From an uncultured bacterium (GTDB lineage: Bacteria; Bacillota; Clostridia; Oscillospirales; Acutalibacteraceae), in contig CAJMRT010000074.1 of assembly GCA_905215855.1 (NCBI GenBank), positions 1-5,371 on the forward strand: a stretch of 5,371 nt of DNA. The letters run 5' to 3'. The notes below the pieces were generated by a model. It had not been told where the DNA came from and made no database searches. It was given only the letters and a program-made list of their open reading frames with translations. This document shows, piece after piece, positions 4,860 through 5,371 of the stretch (position 1 is its first letter; each line of letters begins with the position of its first letter). The position numbers were made by a program, and so were the translations under genes.

Positions 4860-5294
4860 ATGGTAGAAGTAAAATTTTATGACAATGTCGCAGATGAATT
4901 TTTGAAGTTTGCAGTGATAATATCCAAAACAGATAACAAGTGGGTATTCTGTAAACACAAAGAAAGAGAGACTTATGAAATACCAGGAGGTCACAGAGAA
5001 CCTGGAGAAAGTATTTTAGAAACAGCTAAAAGAGAATTACAAGAAGAAACAGGAGCAGTTGATTTTAGAATTGAACCAATATGTGTGTATTCTGTTAAAG
5101 GAAAGACACGAGTAAATGAAAATATTGATGATGAAACTTTCGGAATGTTATTTATTGCAGACATTAACTCATTTGAGGAATTACATAGTGAGATTGAGAA
5201 GATATTGATTTCAGATAAGTTAGTTGAAAATTGGACATATCCTTTAATTCAACCTATATTGATTGAAGAAGCAAAAAAAAGAGGCTTTATATAA
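4860..5294 (+). CDS. NUDIX hydrolase (8-oxo-dGTP diphosphatase/YtkD-like)
   Basis: NUDIX enzymes hydrolyse nucleoside diphosphates linked to another group, for example clearing oxidised dNTPs. This 144-aa protein carries a complete NUDIX box, G44-x5-E50-x7-R58-E59-L-x-E62-E63-x-G65-A66, with the metal-binding glutamates all present. It is preceded by the usual YEIPGG entry (39-44), so it should be active. The last position of the box is Ala rather than the usual Ile/Leu/Val, a mild departure. Length and the C-terminal helix are typical of single-domain family members. Start ATG 4860 has GAGG (4846-4849) 10 nt upstream. The gene is very AT-rich compared with the relaxase, pointing to a different origin. 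It stands alone on the plus strand, divergent from tnpV, ending 44 bp before the IncQ-like oriT hairpin. The substrate is not determined; an antibiotic-modifying or signalling-nucleotide role cannot be excluded. Confidence 0.92.
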   Translation: MVEVKFYDNVADEFLKFAVIISKTDNKWVFCKHKERETYEIPGGHREPGESILETAKRELQEETGAVDFRIEPICVYSVKGKTRVNENIDDETFGMLFIADINSFEELHSEIEKILISDKLVENWTYPLIQPILIEEAKKRGFI

Positions 5295-5338
5295 ATAGAC
5301 AAGCAACGGAAACTTTCAGTTTGGCGAACTGATAAAAT

Positions 5339-5371
5339 CCCTTTAGGAACTAAAGGGCGCACTTCTATACT
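5339..5371 (-). other. IncQ-type oriT nick region with hairpin (cut by window edge)
   Basis: A perfect 8-bp inverted repeat CCCTTTAG (5339-5346) / CTAAAGGG (5350-5357) with a GAA loop runs directly into CGCACTT. Read on the minus strand, positions 5354-5364 are AAGTGCGCCCT, the core shared by the nick regions of RSF1010/R1162 and related Gram-positive plasmids of the IncQ-type oriT family. This makes an origin of transfer for a second mobilization module, whose mobC and relaxase genes would lie to the right. The sequence on its far side is cut off, so the full site and the relaxase binding repeat cannot be judged. Confidence 0.7.

Noticed and set aside
5317..5331. CAGTT/AACTG inverted repeat as the NUDIX terminator
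   Set aside because: The stem has only 5 bp and no T-run follows, so it is too weak to call.
1..5371. CRISPR array, tRNA or rRNA gene
   Set aside because: No regularly spaced repeats, no tRNA cloverleaf and no rRNA-like sequence were seen on either strand.

Overview
The window looks like part of a mosaic, mobilizable element from a low-GC Gram-positive bacterium, most likely a gut Clostridia/Lachnospiraceae-type Firmicute. This is inferred from the gene families (excisionase-like HTH protein, MobA/MobL relaxase, TnpV, YtrA-type GntR/ABC operon), the strong AGGAGG-type ribosome binding sites and the AT-rich cargo. No chromosomal housekeeping gene is visible.

Layout. (1) Bases 1-1896, + strand, base composition near balanced: the end of a small excisionase-type HTH gene, a 247-bp non-coding stretch packed with perfect hairpins, and a full-length MobA/MobL-family relaxase (start at 460). 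The stretch contains a candidate origin of transfer. (2) Bases about 1902-1937: overlapping inverted repeats that can terminate transcription from both sides. They separate the relaxase from a convergent, visibly more AT-rich operon. (3) Bases 1969-4147, - strand: a compact four-gene operon encoding a YtrA-type GntR repressor, an ABC ATPase, an ABC-2 permease and a small zinc-ribbon protein. Its promoter (TTGACA-N17-TATACT) carries an overlapping operator, AGTGTA-N13-TACAGT, which nearly matches the site known for Bacillus YtrA. (4) Bases 4144-4670: a tnpV gene on the - strand with its own terminator, bracketed by perfect 13-bp inverted repeats. (5) Bases 4860-5294, + strand: an AT-rich NUDIX hydrolase gene. 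(6) Bases 5339-5371: a hairpin fused to a GGGCGCACTT core, which on the - strand reads AAGTGCGCCC. This is the IncQ (RSF1010/R1162)-type nick region, so a second mobilization module probably starts just past the right edge.

How it fits together. The relaxase and xis-like gene would serve transfer and excision of one element. The GntR/ABC operon is self-contained cargo, probably an efflux or cell-envelope stress module derepressed by a ligand or antibiotic. TnpV and NUDIX lie between it and a second origin-of-transfer signature. The most noteworthy points are the two oriT-like sites with related cores, the predicted YtrA-type operator overlapping the promoter, and the terminal-repeat-like bracket around tnpV whose left end contributes part of the operon's -35 box. 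Nothing here proves a wholly new system. The functional claims are family-level recognition by eye, without database searches.
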